Shown here piece by piece: positions 46,901 to 56,070 of a stretch of DNA of 64,000 nucleotides. Under the pieces are notes generated by a model. It searched no databases. It was given only the letters and a program-made list of their open reading frames with translations, and was not told the origin of the DNA. Location: NCBI GenBank assembly GCA_963768025.1, contig CAVYGM010000026.1:248001-312000 (forward strand). The letters are read 5' to 3'. Numbering within the stretch: the stretch's first letter is position 1; each line of letters begins with the position of its first letter. Made by a program: the position numbers and the translations under genes. The stretch comes from CAVYGM01 sp963768025. GTDB lineage: Bacteria > Bacteroidota > Bacteroidia > Cytophagales > Spirosomataceae.

Positions 46901-48119
46901 TCAGCCAGGATACTCGTGCGGTAGCTCCACATTCACCTTCTCGTGCCAGGGCAGGCCGTGCTGGTTCAGTAGCTCCATGAACGGATCAGGATTCAACTGC
47001 TCGCAGTTCCACACGCCGGGTTTCATCCAATCCTCGTTGGTGAGCATTAGCATCGCGCCGATCATGGCGGGAACCCCGGTGGTGTAGCTGACGGCCTGTC
47101 CGCGTACCTCGCGGTAGGTTTCGGCGTGGTCGCAGTTGTTCCACACGTAGTAGGTTTTTTCTTCACCATCCTGGATACCCTTGATCTGGCAGCCAATGGA
47201 GGTTTGGCCGGAGTAGTTTTCGCCCAGGGTATCCGGGGCGGGCAGTACGGCTTTCAGGAATTCCAGCGGTACGATGTCCATTCCCTTGAAATTTAATGGG
47301 TTTGATGCTGGTCATGCCCACGTTTTCCAGCACGTTGAGGTGCGTGATGTACGCTTGTCCGAAGGTCATCCAGAAGCGGGCGCGTTTCAGGGTCGGGAAA
47401 TGCTTCACCAGCGATTCCAGTTCTTCGTGGTACAGTACGTAGCTTTCCTTGGGGCCAATGCCGGGGTAGTCGATGGGTTTGTGAATGCTCATGGCCTCGA
47501 TCTCGACCCACTCGCCATTTTCCCAGTAGCGGCCGGGCTGGGTGATTTCGCGGATATTGATTTCGGGGTTGAAGTTGGTCGCAAAGGCCTTGCCGTGGTC
47601 GCCGGCGTTGCAGTCGATGATGTCGAGGTAGTGCATCTCGTCGAAGTGGTGCTTGTTGGCGTAGGCCGTAAACACCTGCGTCACGCCTGGATCGAAACCA
47701 CAGCCCAGCAGGGCCATCAGTCCGGCTTCTTTGAACGTCTCCTGGTAGGCCCACTGCCAGCTGTACTCAAATTTGGCCACGTCTTTGGGCTCGTAGTTGG
47801 CGGTATCGAGGTAGTGAATCCCGGTAGCCAGACAGGCCTCCATCAGCGTTAGGTCCTGGTAGGGTAGGGCTACGTTGATGAGCATTTTGGGCTGAAACTG
47901 CTTGATCAGCATGACCGTTTCGGCCACGATGTCGGCATCCACCTGGGCGGTTTTTATTTCTACGCCGTGCATTTCCTTTATTTCGGCGGCAATTTTATCG
48001 CATTTGGATTTGGTACGGCTGGCCAGCATGATTTCGCTGAATACCTGGCTGTTCATGGCGCACTTGTGGGCTACCACGCTGCCAACCCCGCCGGCACCAA
48101 TGATGAGTACTTTGGACAT
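46901..48119 (-). pseudogene. saccharopine dehydrogenase family protein, carboxynorspermidine dehydrogenase-like, one frameshift
   Basis: The joined product is about 405 residues. The N-terminal Rossmann motif is KVLIIGAGGVGSVVAHKCAM. The typical block is TGIHYLDTANYEP, with LLGCGFDPGVTQVFTAYANK, DYPGIGPKESYVLYHEELES and finally DHAETYREVRGQAVSYTTGV. The N-terminal frame ends near 47280 after SIKPIKFQG, and the next frame continues MDIVPLEFLKAVLPAPDT, so a single indel accounts for it. Carboxynorspermidine dehydrogenases make an alternative polyamine precursor from aspartate semialdehyde and a diamine; most Bacteroidota use this pathway for sym-homospermidine or spermidine. A TATCTTTG promoter box lies at 48219-48226. 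Confidence 0.88.
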
Positions 48120-48218
48120 GGTTTGTTGGTTTGGTTTTTGGGAGAAATGAATAAGAAATCATACCAATAGCACCCCCTTCGGTGAAATTTGTATGGTTTC
48201 TGTTGGTAAATTACCCGG

Positions 48219-48226
48219 CAAAGATA
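48219..48226 (-). promoter_or_regulatory. Bacteroidota -7 box upstream of the saccharopine-dehydrogenase-like gene
   Basis: TATCTTTG on the minus strand, about 100 bp before the start at 48119; an exact TAnnTTTG match. Confidence 0.35.
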
Positions 48227-48273
48227 GAACGGGGAAACTTTTTTTTGATCATTTAACCTAAAAACCCCTTTAC

Positions 48274-48758
48274 ATGGACTTTCTCTTACTAATACTTGGT
48301 GGATTGTGTCTGCTGGTAGGTCTGGCTGGGGCAGTACTGCCCCTCCCCGGCCCGGCCCTAAGTTTTGCCGGTCTTATTATGATCCATTTCAGCGACTATG
48401 CCGATTTCAGTCACCTACATGCTATTTATGTTCGGGGTGCTGACGGTTGTTATTGCCGTGCTGGATTACTACATTCCGATCTGGGGCATGAAACGATTTG
48501 GCGGAACCCGCAACGGTACCATCGGGGCCATTGTCGGCGGACTGGTGGGAATTTTCATCATTCCGGGCATTGGCCTGTTTCCGGGTACCTTTCTTGGGGC
48601 ACTGGTGGGCGAACTCATTGGCGGCATGCGTCATGAAAAAAGCCCTGAAATCGGCCTTTGGCTCTTTTCTGGGCTTTATTACGGGTATTTTTGTGCAGGT
48701 AGCCCTGTGCATCGCCATGCTGGTTTACGCGGGCTACGGGGTTTATGACCAGATGTGA
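48274..48758 (+). pseudogene. DUF456 family membrane protein, two frameshifts
   Basis: The joined protein has about 160 residues and four membrane helices. Its pieces are LLLILGGLCLLVGLAGAVLP with GPALSFAGLIMI, then FGVLTVVIAVLDYYIPIWGM and GAIVGGLVGIFIIPGIGLFP with GALVGELIGG, then SFLGFITGIFVQVALCIAML. The glycine-rich GTRNGTIGAIVGG block is the DUF456 hallmark. Two indels (near 48400 and 48640) are required. Function unknown. Its 3' end overlaps the convergent eboF end by 16 bp. Confidence 0.82.
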
Positions 48759-50114
48759 TTCCAGATGACATCGTACACCTCCGGGGCCGTCAGCGTAGGG
48801 TGTCCGGGCGATTGGTCCGTAATGCAGACCGGGTAGTACTGGGCGGGTACCTCGTCGCTGCCGTGCGATCCTTTGATCAGGGTAGCATCCAGCGGAATGA
48901 CATCCATCAGGTACCTGAATCCCAGCAGTTTACGTCCCAGCTTGTAGCCCGCCCGTAGTTTGATCAACGGATTTTTGGGATCCATGAACATCTCTACCGG
49001 ATCATAGCCGGGCTTGCGGTGAATATCCACCAGCTTGGCGTAGTCGGGCGCTTTGGCGTCGTCGAGCCAGTAGTAGTAGGTAAACCAGCTGTCGGGTTCG
49101 GCTACGACCACCAGGTCGCCCGAGCGCTCGTGGTCGAGGTGGTGGTTCCTCTTGCCCGGCTTTGTCCAGTACCTTGGCAATACCGGGAGTATTTTCCAGC
49201 AGTTTTTTTACTTTCCCAGCTTCGATTTGTCGTTGATATACACGTGGGCAATCTGGTGGTCGGCGGTGGCAAAGGCCTTCGAGGCCCCCGCGTCCAGCAG
49301 CTCATACCAGCGCTCCTGCCGAACCGCGATATAGCCCGCTTCGCGCAGGATGCGGTTGATATGAATGGGTTTAGACACGGGATTAATTCCATATTCCGAA
49401 AGCAAAATAATGCTGCGCGTTTTTGGCCTCATAGAACGTGACCAGGCTCTTCCACCAAGGCGTCTATTTCCCCTAACTCATCGCTAATTTTAGAAAAATC
49501 CGGCCCGAATTTCTGCAAACAATAGTCCAGATGAGGTAGGTAAATCAGCGTGAGGGTAGGATCGTGCTTATCGTCCACGTACATGGAAGCATCGGCGATC
49601 CAGCGGGAGCATTTGATATTGGCATTGGGCCCCCAGAAATTGAAAGAGCGGGAACTGTCCCAATTTTTCCTGCAAGTCGTCGCGCAGGCTCGGCCGGATG
49701 CGTATAACAATCCGGGGCTTTCACGCCATCGGCGTGGTACTGCGGGCCGGGGCGTCACCGAATAATCGGCAGAGGAGTACATATTGTACCACCAGAACAT
49801 CTTGGAACAGGTAAAGGACGGATCTTTTCTTCGGGCGGCTTCCCAGATTTTCTCGCCTTGACCAGATGATTCGACTGCTTCCAGAACTTCACTTCTGCGT
49901 CGTCGCGGTCGTACCAGCCATTGCCCACGATACCGTGTTCGGACGGGCCACTTGCCGGTCAGATAGGTGCTTGCGACGTAGTAGTTACGGCCGGTAGCAC
50001 GGGTTTTATGGCCGTCAAGGTTCGCCCTTCCAGGTATTTTTTCAGAAAGGGGGTATGCTCCCCGATCAGGTTGGAGCTGAGTCCCACGATATCTATGACG
50101 ACGGTTTTATTCAT
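48743..50114 (-). pseudogene. eboF: EboF: alkaline-phosphatase-superfamily nucleotide pyrophosphatase/phosphodiesterase-like protein, multiple frameshifts
   Basis: The joined product is about 455 residues. The N-terminus MNKTVVIDIVGLSSNLIGEH gives the first metal-binding Asp, and VLPAVTTTSQ provides the candidate nucleophile Thr. Later pieces are KMFWWYNMYSSADYSVTPRP, NANIKCSRWIADASMYV, LTLIYLPHLDYCLQKFGPDF (metal-site His/Asp), IILLSEYGINPV, DLVVVAEPDSWFTYYYWLDD and LIKGSHGSDEVPAQYYPVCI. At least five frame changes separate them. This matches the alkaline phosphatase-like protein that closes cyanobacterial ebo clusters. It starts 27 bp after the CehA/McbA-like gene. It probably hydrolyses a phosphodiester or pyrophosphate; the substrate is unknown. 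Confidence 0.78.
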
Positions 50115-50141
50115 GGTATTGATTGTTTGTAAACGGTATTC

Positions 50142-51730
50142 CTATTTGTTCAATCGTTTTTTTAAATCAGCGATTATCGTGCGCGTATCGTCAATTCTGG
50201 TTTTTAATCCTTGTTTAAAATACCAGGCTCGGAATTCCGGGTTATCGCGATGAATATCCAATTCCTGTTCCAGTTCATGCAGGTAGGCTTCGCATTGGGT
50301 CAAATAATGACCGACGGTTTCGGGATTATGAAAACCACCACCCTCGACACTGACGTAAACCGGGCTGGTGTGGGCGGCCTGGGTAGCATCCCCAAAACAA
50401 CGCGCGGCAAGCCACATTCCCTGTTGCAGGTTGTCAAGCGGAAGGGTCAGGGATAAGTGGTCGGCAGATTGGCCCGGTTCAAGCGGGGTAGTGCGCCGCA
50501 AAACCTTACCGTGCGCTACCAATTCAAGGGCCGAAAGGGGTACCTGCTCCGCCTGACCATAGGCATGGACTGTTACGGTGAGCTTTTCGCCCTTTTTTAG
50601 TTCAAGCCGATCGCCGGGTCGGGAGTCGTTCACCCGCAAGTCCAGAATCGGACCGCTCGATACGAAGGTATGCCCCGCTGCTACGCTTTTTTGCCAGGCT
50701 GCTTCGACTGAATGGTTCATCGAGGTAGGTATAAAACCGGGCGTTGCCGATACGGGCCGAGCGTTCGGGCGGGCCGTGTTCGTGGTCGTGCCCACACCAG
50801 GGAAAATCCGACCCGGCCACGGCGGTCAGCGGAAAGCCCAGATCGAGCATACGGTAGTACTGCTCGGTGCGTAGCGGCTGGGCCGACACGCAGTATTGGA
50901 GAATTTCCAGCACATCTACTTTGCCCCGGAGGCCATCGAGCGTGAGACCCCGGTAGCCATGAAACGATTCGGCCTGGTGGGCGTAGCCCGTTAGCCCGCC
51001 CCGCCGGTGGATTTCATCGAATACTTTATCGTAGAAATAGTAGTCCTGGGTATACCGCACGGCTGCCGTGGCCCCCAACCCCAGGGCGTGGCCCAGTTCG
51101 GGCGTGCGCGGGTCTTCCTGCCCCGAGGTGAGCAGAAAATTGCCTTGCTGGTAGGTACCCTGGTTTCCAAAAGCATACTGTGGGTAGTAGGTCGCCCAGA
51201 AATCGCCCATTTTCAAAAGTACCCCAACATTGAGATCTTCGGCCTGAATCCAGTTGAGCATAAGGGGATTCTCCCGCAACGAGCGCCGGATATGAATGTG
51301 ATCGTCCGCCGAGTACCACTGTCGCGCCGCCATGTTGATCCAGCGCTTCAGGCGGTAGGTCCGCTGAGTCGCTTTCCCGGCTCTGAATGGTGAGGCTATG
51401 GGTCTGCCGGAGGTATTCGGGCCCTTTCGATAAACTCAGAAGGTAGGTGCCCGGTGGCAAATCCAGGCTGAATGTACCGGCGACATAGAATGAACTATCG
51501 GGCTGAAAGGCGTAGCCGTCGGCGTGATCCCAAAGCCCGTACGTAACGGCAATCGCTTCCCTTGGGACCAGGGATAGGGGTTTGTCGGCCTGGGTGAGCC
51601 GGACGCGGACGGGCGTTGTTTTATTCGTTGCGTCATCCAGTACCTCGATCCGAAGTTGTCCCGTCGGCTGTCCCCTGCCGGTCGCCAACAGCCCCAATGC
51701 CAGGAAGAAGGTCAGACAGGCTAGCCGCAT
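50142..51730 (-). pseudogene. secreted CehA/McbA-family (PHP-type) metallohydrolase, two frameshifts
   Basis: The joined protein is about 525 residues, with a signal peptide (RLACLTFFLALGLLATGRGQ). A beta-sandwich domain follows (LRIEVLDDATNKTTPVRVRL ... SLDLPPGTYLLSLSKGPEYL). The catalytic PHP/CehA domain has WYSADDHIHIRRSL, GGLTGYAHQAESFHG and LTAVAGSDFPWCGHDHEHG. A C-terminal beta domain ends with a helix (HELEQELDIHRDNPEFRAWY). Frames change near 51350 and near 50725, where YTYLDEPFS joins VEAAWQKSVAAGH. CehA/McbA proteins hydrolyse carbamates or carbohydrate esters; most have no known substrate. It lies 12 bp after eboE and 27 bp before eboF, clearly inside the same transcription unit. 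Confidence 0.78.
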
Positions 51731-51742
51731 GGTAACGAAGGG

Positions 51743-52947
51743 TTAGTCTAAATTGCCCAGCACCCACTGCAATTCCCGGACGATGGATTCACCGATGGGT
51801 TTCTGCATTTGTTCGGGCAGGACACCCCAGGTGTAGGTTTCCACTTCCAGGTGATGCGTAAAGGGTGTTTGCTTCTGAATCGCCAGCGTTTTTACTATTT
51901 CATTCTGGGTGGAATCCAGTTTTCCGTACGTATCGATAAATAGGGGAACGTGAAAATGCACCCGCCATTCTTCCTGGTTATTCTCACTCCATTGAGCAAG
52001 TGCTTCGGGCAGGTCGGGGTATTTTGTAAAGCTGCCCTCGCTGATCTTTGGCAACTACCTGATGCAGGTAGACCGGCTCATCGAAAGTGCGCAATGCTTC
52101 GAGCTTCTCGTGGACCATCTAGTTGAAAATCTACCTTTACCGCCGAACTGATCTGAATTTTACCAACCTTGATTCCGACCGTATCCAGCCGATCCAGTAC
52201 CTCGTTAGGTTCTTCAAAGGCAACGGCTACGTGGCACACGTCAAAGCAAAGGCGGATGTGGTTCAGGATGGCCTCTTTGGCTTGAACTGCCGAGAAACCG
52301 TATTTCTGTTGCAGATAAGGTACCCCCAGGGGCAGCAAGGTGATCGCGGTACCAGTTTACAAACTCAACTGAATTTTCCAGAATACCGTCCGGCTCGGGT
52401 TCAATGTCCAGGTGCAGCAGCTTGCCCGTCTCCCGTTTGATTTCGATGAGTTGGTCGGCCACTTCCATGATATTCCGCGTAGCAATCTCTATTGCATTCT
52501 CCATTTCAGCTTCCGTATTCCACCAGAACCGGTAGGAGAGGGGCGATGTAGATACTCCGCCGTCCATGCCCTCGGGTACAAGCTGAGCCAGCATCGAAAA
52601 AAGGCGCTTGGTATACTCGGTCCGTTCAGTGGTGGTCCAGTCGGGCGCGTGTACCTGATCCTTTACCCTGGTATTGTGAAAACCACCGTAGGGAAAGCCG
52701 TTCATGGTAAACACGTACAGATTATGCTCAGCAAGCCAGGCTTGAAATTCATGCAAACGGGCTGGTTCACTCAGCTCAACCGAGGCATCATTGGCGAGTC
52801 GCAAACCCAGGGCAAAGGGTTGGTCGTGCGCCAGTTCCGTGCCGGATGTAGGGGAGGTTATCCTGTAAGCGTTTTGAAATGCGCCTCCCATTTTTCGCCG
52901 GGATGAATATTGCTGCAATAGGTCAAGTGACCGTGAGGGGTTTTCAT
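51743..52947 (-). pseudogene. eboE: EboE: TIM-barrel metabolite traffic protein, several frameshifts
   Basis: The ATG at 52947 opens the family-specific N-terminus KTPHGHLTYCSNIHPGEKWE, which then breaks. Other pieces are LGLRLANDASVELSEPARLH, NLYVFTMNGFPYGGFHNTRV, KLLHLDIEPEPDG (metal site), IRLCFDVCHVAVAFEEPNEV (metal site), IKVGKIQISSAVKVDF, and HFHVPLFIDTYGKLDSTQNE with HHLEVETYTWGVLP at the end. The whole is about 400 residues, a xylose-isomerase-like barrel. About four indels are needed. EboE is the diagnostic member of the ebo cluster, and its HLTYCSNIHPGE motif is hard to confuse with other sugar isomerases. Confidence 0.85.
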
Positions 52948-53003
52948 AATGTCGGGTAAGGGTGCCGGTAAGTTCTGACGATTGGTATCTAATATATAAT
53001 ATC

Positions 53004-54170
53004 CTAGACTAATGCGTGATTGGAATAGTAGCTTTCCAGGAAATCCACCGATTGGGCAATCAGATCATCGTCCATTTCGTGTACTTCTATCCCTTTGCCG
53101 ATTCCTTCCAGTAGCATAATAGTAAGCTGTCCACCCAGGTGCTCCCGAAATTCCTGCAAGCCATTCCGTAGATTGATTTTATCGTTTTCGGTTAGTTTAG
53201 GATGGTAAAGCTCAAATCCCAAAATGTGAAATACATCCAAAATCCGCCCGAGTTCTTTATCACTCAACAAGCCTTTCTTAGCAGAATAAACGCAGTCGAG
53301 GGCTATGCCAATCGCTACTGCTTCCCCGTGCCGGATCTGAAAATTGGTCAGGTATTCCAGCTTGTGAGCGGCCCAATGGCCAAAATCCAACGGTCGGGAA
53401 GAGCCAAACTCAAAAGGATCGCCACTGCGGATGTGCTCGGTGTGCATCTCGGCGCAGCGGTGAACCAACTGCTCCATAGCCGGCATGTCACGCTGGGCTA
53501 GTACAGAAGCAGATGCTTCAATCCATTCAAAAAACGAGGTATCCTTGATCAGAGAAACCTTGATCGCTTCCGAAATGCCACCCCGCCAGTCACGGTCATC
53601 AAGGGTTTTGAGGAAATCACTGTCGTTGAACACGGCAACGGGAGGGGCAAAAGTACCCAGGAAGTTTTTCTTTCCCTGGTAGTTGATGCCATTTTTGACC
53701 CCAACCCCCGAATCATTCTGCGAAAGTACCGTGGTCGGAATCCGGATGTGCCGAATACCCCGGTGCGACACGGCCGCCGCGTAGCCTACCAGGTCCAGTA
53801 CGGCTCCCCCTCCCACGGCCACTACCAGGGAGTGACGGTCGATTCCATGGTCATCAATTGCCTGTACGATGTTGTCGAAAAGCAAAGGGTCATTTTTGGC
53901 TGGTTCTCCACCGGGCACCACCAGGATGGTGTTGGCCAAAAGGATGGAAGGCACGTTTTCAGAGAAATAGGTTCTGATCTCCTCGGTTAGCGTAGGGTAG
54001 TGAATTAAAAAGCCCTCATCTACCACAAAAAGTGCTTTTCTCTGAAATCCTGACTCACTAAAAGAACTCAAAAAGGTACTTAATTCCTTGTTTTCGGTAG
54101 AAAAAAGGTGATGCGTAAAATAAATAGAATAGGTGTACTCTACTTGAAAATGTTGTTTTATAGTTTGCAT
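53004..54170 (-). CDS. eboD: EboD: 3-dehydroquinate synthase-like sugar-phosphate cyclase
   Basis: A 388-residue intact member of the dehydroquinate-synthase superfamily. It has the NAD-binding VAVGGGAVLDLVGYAAAVSH, PTTVLSQNDSGVGVKNGINY, a metal-binding Glu in DWRGGISEAIKVSLI, and His residues in PLDFGHWAAHKLE and RHGEAVAIGIALD. It is distinct from housekeeping AroB in its long N-terminal region and its context. Proposed chemistry is cyclisation of a sugar phosphate, as in dehydroquinate or epi-valiolone synthases; the substrate is unknown. It is 12 bp after eboC. Confidence 0.92.
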   Translation of the reverse strand: MQTIKQHFQVEYTYSIYFTHHLFSTENKELSTFLSSFSESGFQRKALFVVDEGFLIHYPTLTEEIRTYFSENVPSILLANTILVVPGGEPAKNDPLLFDNIVQAIDDHGIDRHSLVVAVGGGAVLDLVGYAAAVSHRGIRHIRIPTTVLSQNDSGVGVKNGINYQGKKNFLGTFAPPVAVFNDSDFLKTLDDRDWRGGISEAIKVSLIKDTSFFEWIEASASVLAQRDMPAMEQLVHRCAEMHTEHIRSGDPFEFGSSRPLDFGHWAAHKLEYLTNFQIRHGEAVAIGIALDCVYSAKKGLLSDKELGRILDVFHILGFELYHPKLTENDKINLRNGLQEFREHLGGQLTIMLLEGIGKGIEVHEMDDDLIAQSVDFLESYYSNHALV

Positions 54171-54182
54171 AAAAATAGGACC

Positions 54183-55052
54183 CTAGGTCACGGCGAAAAA
54201 TCGGGCTAATTGAATTGACAAAGGTAACAGTAACATAACGACCAGGGCAATCGGCCAATATCCAAAGGCCATGCACCAGGCCGCGTTCATCACGATGAGG
54301 GAAAGTACCCCAGCCTTGACGGATTTTCCGATCAAGGGGCCAATAGGGTTTTGGATAGCGGCATAAAGCGGTTTTGCCACCAAAAAACTGTGCAGTCCCA
54401 CCAAGGGAAGGGTAATCAGAAAGTTTCCCTGCTGGTAGGAAACAACGAGTTGTACTACATGAACTAGAATGTAAAAAAAACCTGCCAACAGGAGTGAATT
54501 TCGTTTTCCTCCGTGGACTTCATCCTGGCTAATGAACGTAATGGCCCCTATATACACGATGGGGACAAGCGCAAGCCAGAAATAGGATGAAAGCGATGCT
54601 GCCTGCACGCTAATTCCCAGCAGGAGATTTCCCCCCCGGCACATTCCCATAACCAAGGGGCCAAATACCCCGCTATGTTTGGCGTAGCTATCGTACAAAA
54701 GCACCAGGGCGGTGATGGCAAGTGCCAAAAGGCCACTGACCTGACTGTACGCAAAAGCACTGGCTATTCCGATGAGCAAGAGGGCCGTTCCGAATAAGGC
54801 GGCGTTGGCTTTCGGAATCCTACCAGAAGGAATGGGGCGCTCGGGGCGCTCTATGGCGTCGAGTTCGGCGTCGAAGACATCGTTGAGTACCACGCCTCCC
54901 CCGTACAATCCCACGGTGGAGATGAGGAGATACACGAAGCTACCATCCAGGATGAAGAAACCGGCAATGGCCATGCCGGCGGCAATATCGGCGAGGGCAG
55001 TCAATAAATTGGCCGGCCGGGTTAATTGCAGATAGGATTTTAGGGCGGCCAT
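54183..55052 (-). CDS. eboC: EboC: UbiA-family prenyltransferase-like membrane protein
   Basis: A 289-residue protein with eight to nine transmembrane helices. The first Asp-rich motif is NDVFDAELDAIERPERP with RPIPSG following (about residues 55-75). The second is YDSYAKHSGVFGPLVMG, and CRGGNLLLGISVQ matches UbiA enzymes. It probably transfers a prenyl chain to a polar acceptor at the inner membrane. The start codon lies 1 bp after the eboB stop, so translation is likely coupled. Confidence 0.93.
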   Translation of the reverse strand: MAALKSYLQLTRPANLLTALADIAAGMAIAGFFILDGSFVYLLISTVGLYGGGVVLNDVFDAELDAIERPERPIPSGRIPKANAALFGTALLLIGIASAFAYSQVSGLLALAITALVLLYDSYAKHSGVFGPLVMGMCRGGNLLLGISVQAASLSSYFWLALVPIVYIGAITFISQDEVHGGKRNSLLLAGFFYILVHVVQLVVSYQQGNFLITLPLVGLHSFLVAKPLYAAIQNPIGPLIGKSVKAGVLSLIVMNAAWCMAFGYWPIALVVMLLLPLSIQLARFFAVT

Positions 55053-55053
55053 C

Positions 55054-56070
55054 CTAGTTGATGAGCAGGGATTCCCGGGCTACGCGAGGCTGCTGACCAC
55101 CGCGTAGAATGGTATTGCCGTTCATTTTCTGATTTTGGTCAATTTCAAGGCCATTCGCGAAGTCAGTCTCCCGAATTTGCCCGCTTTTTCCAAAAGCATC
55201 GATGGCGTTTTGATACGTTACTTTCCGAATCGTATCGTCCGAAATTCCATGCATTTTCATTAAAGCAGCTGTTTTGGGTAGAGCCAAGGGATCGGAAATC
55301 CCCCAGTCAGCCGCCGAGTTGACCATGATGCGTTCCGGGCCATACTCTTCTACGACCTTCACCATCCGCTCGTTGCCCATTTTGGTGAAAGGGTATATTG
55401 TAAATCCTGCATAAAATCCTTGGTCGAGGACAGCACGAACGGTTTCTTCGTTATTGTGATCAATGATCACCCAAGAGGGATCCAGCCCGTGTTCCAGAGC
55501 GATGGCCATGCTCCGCTCCGTTCCGCGCTTTTTATCGCGGTGGGGGGTATGTACCTGCACGGGAAGCTTTGCATTTTTGGCCAGTTCTAGTTGGGCCCGG
55601 TAGTATTTTTCTTCGGCGGCGGTTTGGTCATCGAATCCGATTTCACCTACTCCTACGACACCCTCTTTATACAGAAAAAGGGGGAGGATTTCCATCACCT
55701 GTTCCGCGAGGGGTTCATTATTGGCCTCACGGGAATTGAGCCCAATGGTACAATAGTGCTTGATGCCGAACTGGGACGAGCGAAAGCGTTCCCAGTTGAC
55801 AAGGCTGCTAAAATAATCTTTGAAAGAGGAAATGCCAGTGCGGGGTTGACCCAGCCAAAAGGCGGGTTCAATGAGGGCAACGATACCCGCATCATTCATG
55901 GCTTGATAGTCGTCGGTCGTGCGGGAGGTCATGTGGATATGGGGGTCAAAAAAACGCATATCCCGAATGGCATCACGGTATTCATCCCATTTTAGATCAC
56001 GGTGGGTGGGTTGCTCAGGGTTTTCATCAAAATGGGAAGGGTTCTGGATAATACTACTATTCTGAGGCAT
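55054..56070 (-). CDS. eboB: EboB: TatD-like metal-dependent hydrolase
   Basis: A 338-residue amidohydrolase-fold protein. Metal ligands are seen in DMRFFDPHIHMTSRTTDDY (HxH), GVGEIGFDDQTAAEE (Glu), LPVQVHTPHRDKKRGTE (His), SWVIIDHNNEETVRAV (His) and NSAADWGISDPLALPK (Asp). The N-terminal 20 residues before this domain are polar and short. TatD proteins are DNases or phosphoesterases, but the ebo-type member has no proven substrate. It overlaps eboA by 14 bp. Confidence 0.92.
   Translation of the reverse strand: MPQNSSIIQNPSHFDENPEQPTHRDLKWDEYRDAIRDMRFFDPHIHMTSRTTDDYQAMNDAGIVALIEPAFWLGQPRTGISSFKDYFSSLVNWERFRSSQFGIKHYCTIGLNSREANNEPLAEQVMEILPLFLYKEGVVGVGEIGFDDQTAAEEKYYRAQLELAKNAKLPVQVHTPHRDKKRGTERSMAIALEHGLDPSWVIIDHNNEETVRAVLDQGFYAGFTIYPFTKMGNERMVKVVEEYGPERIMVNSAADWGISDPLALPKTAALMKMHGISDDTIRKVTYQNAIDAFGKSGQIRETDFANGLEIDQNQKMNGNTILRGGQQPRVARESLLIN

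Noticed and set aside
53004..54170. Housekeeping aroB
   Set aside because: Gene context (eboC and eboE neighbours) and the long N-terminus fit EboD rather than shikimate-pathway dehydroquinate synthase.
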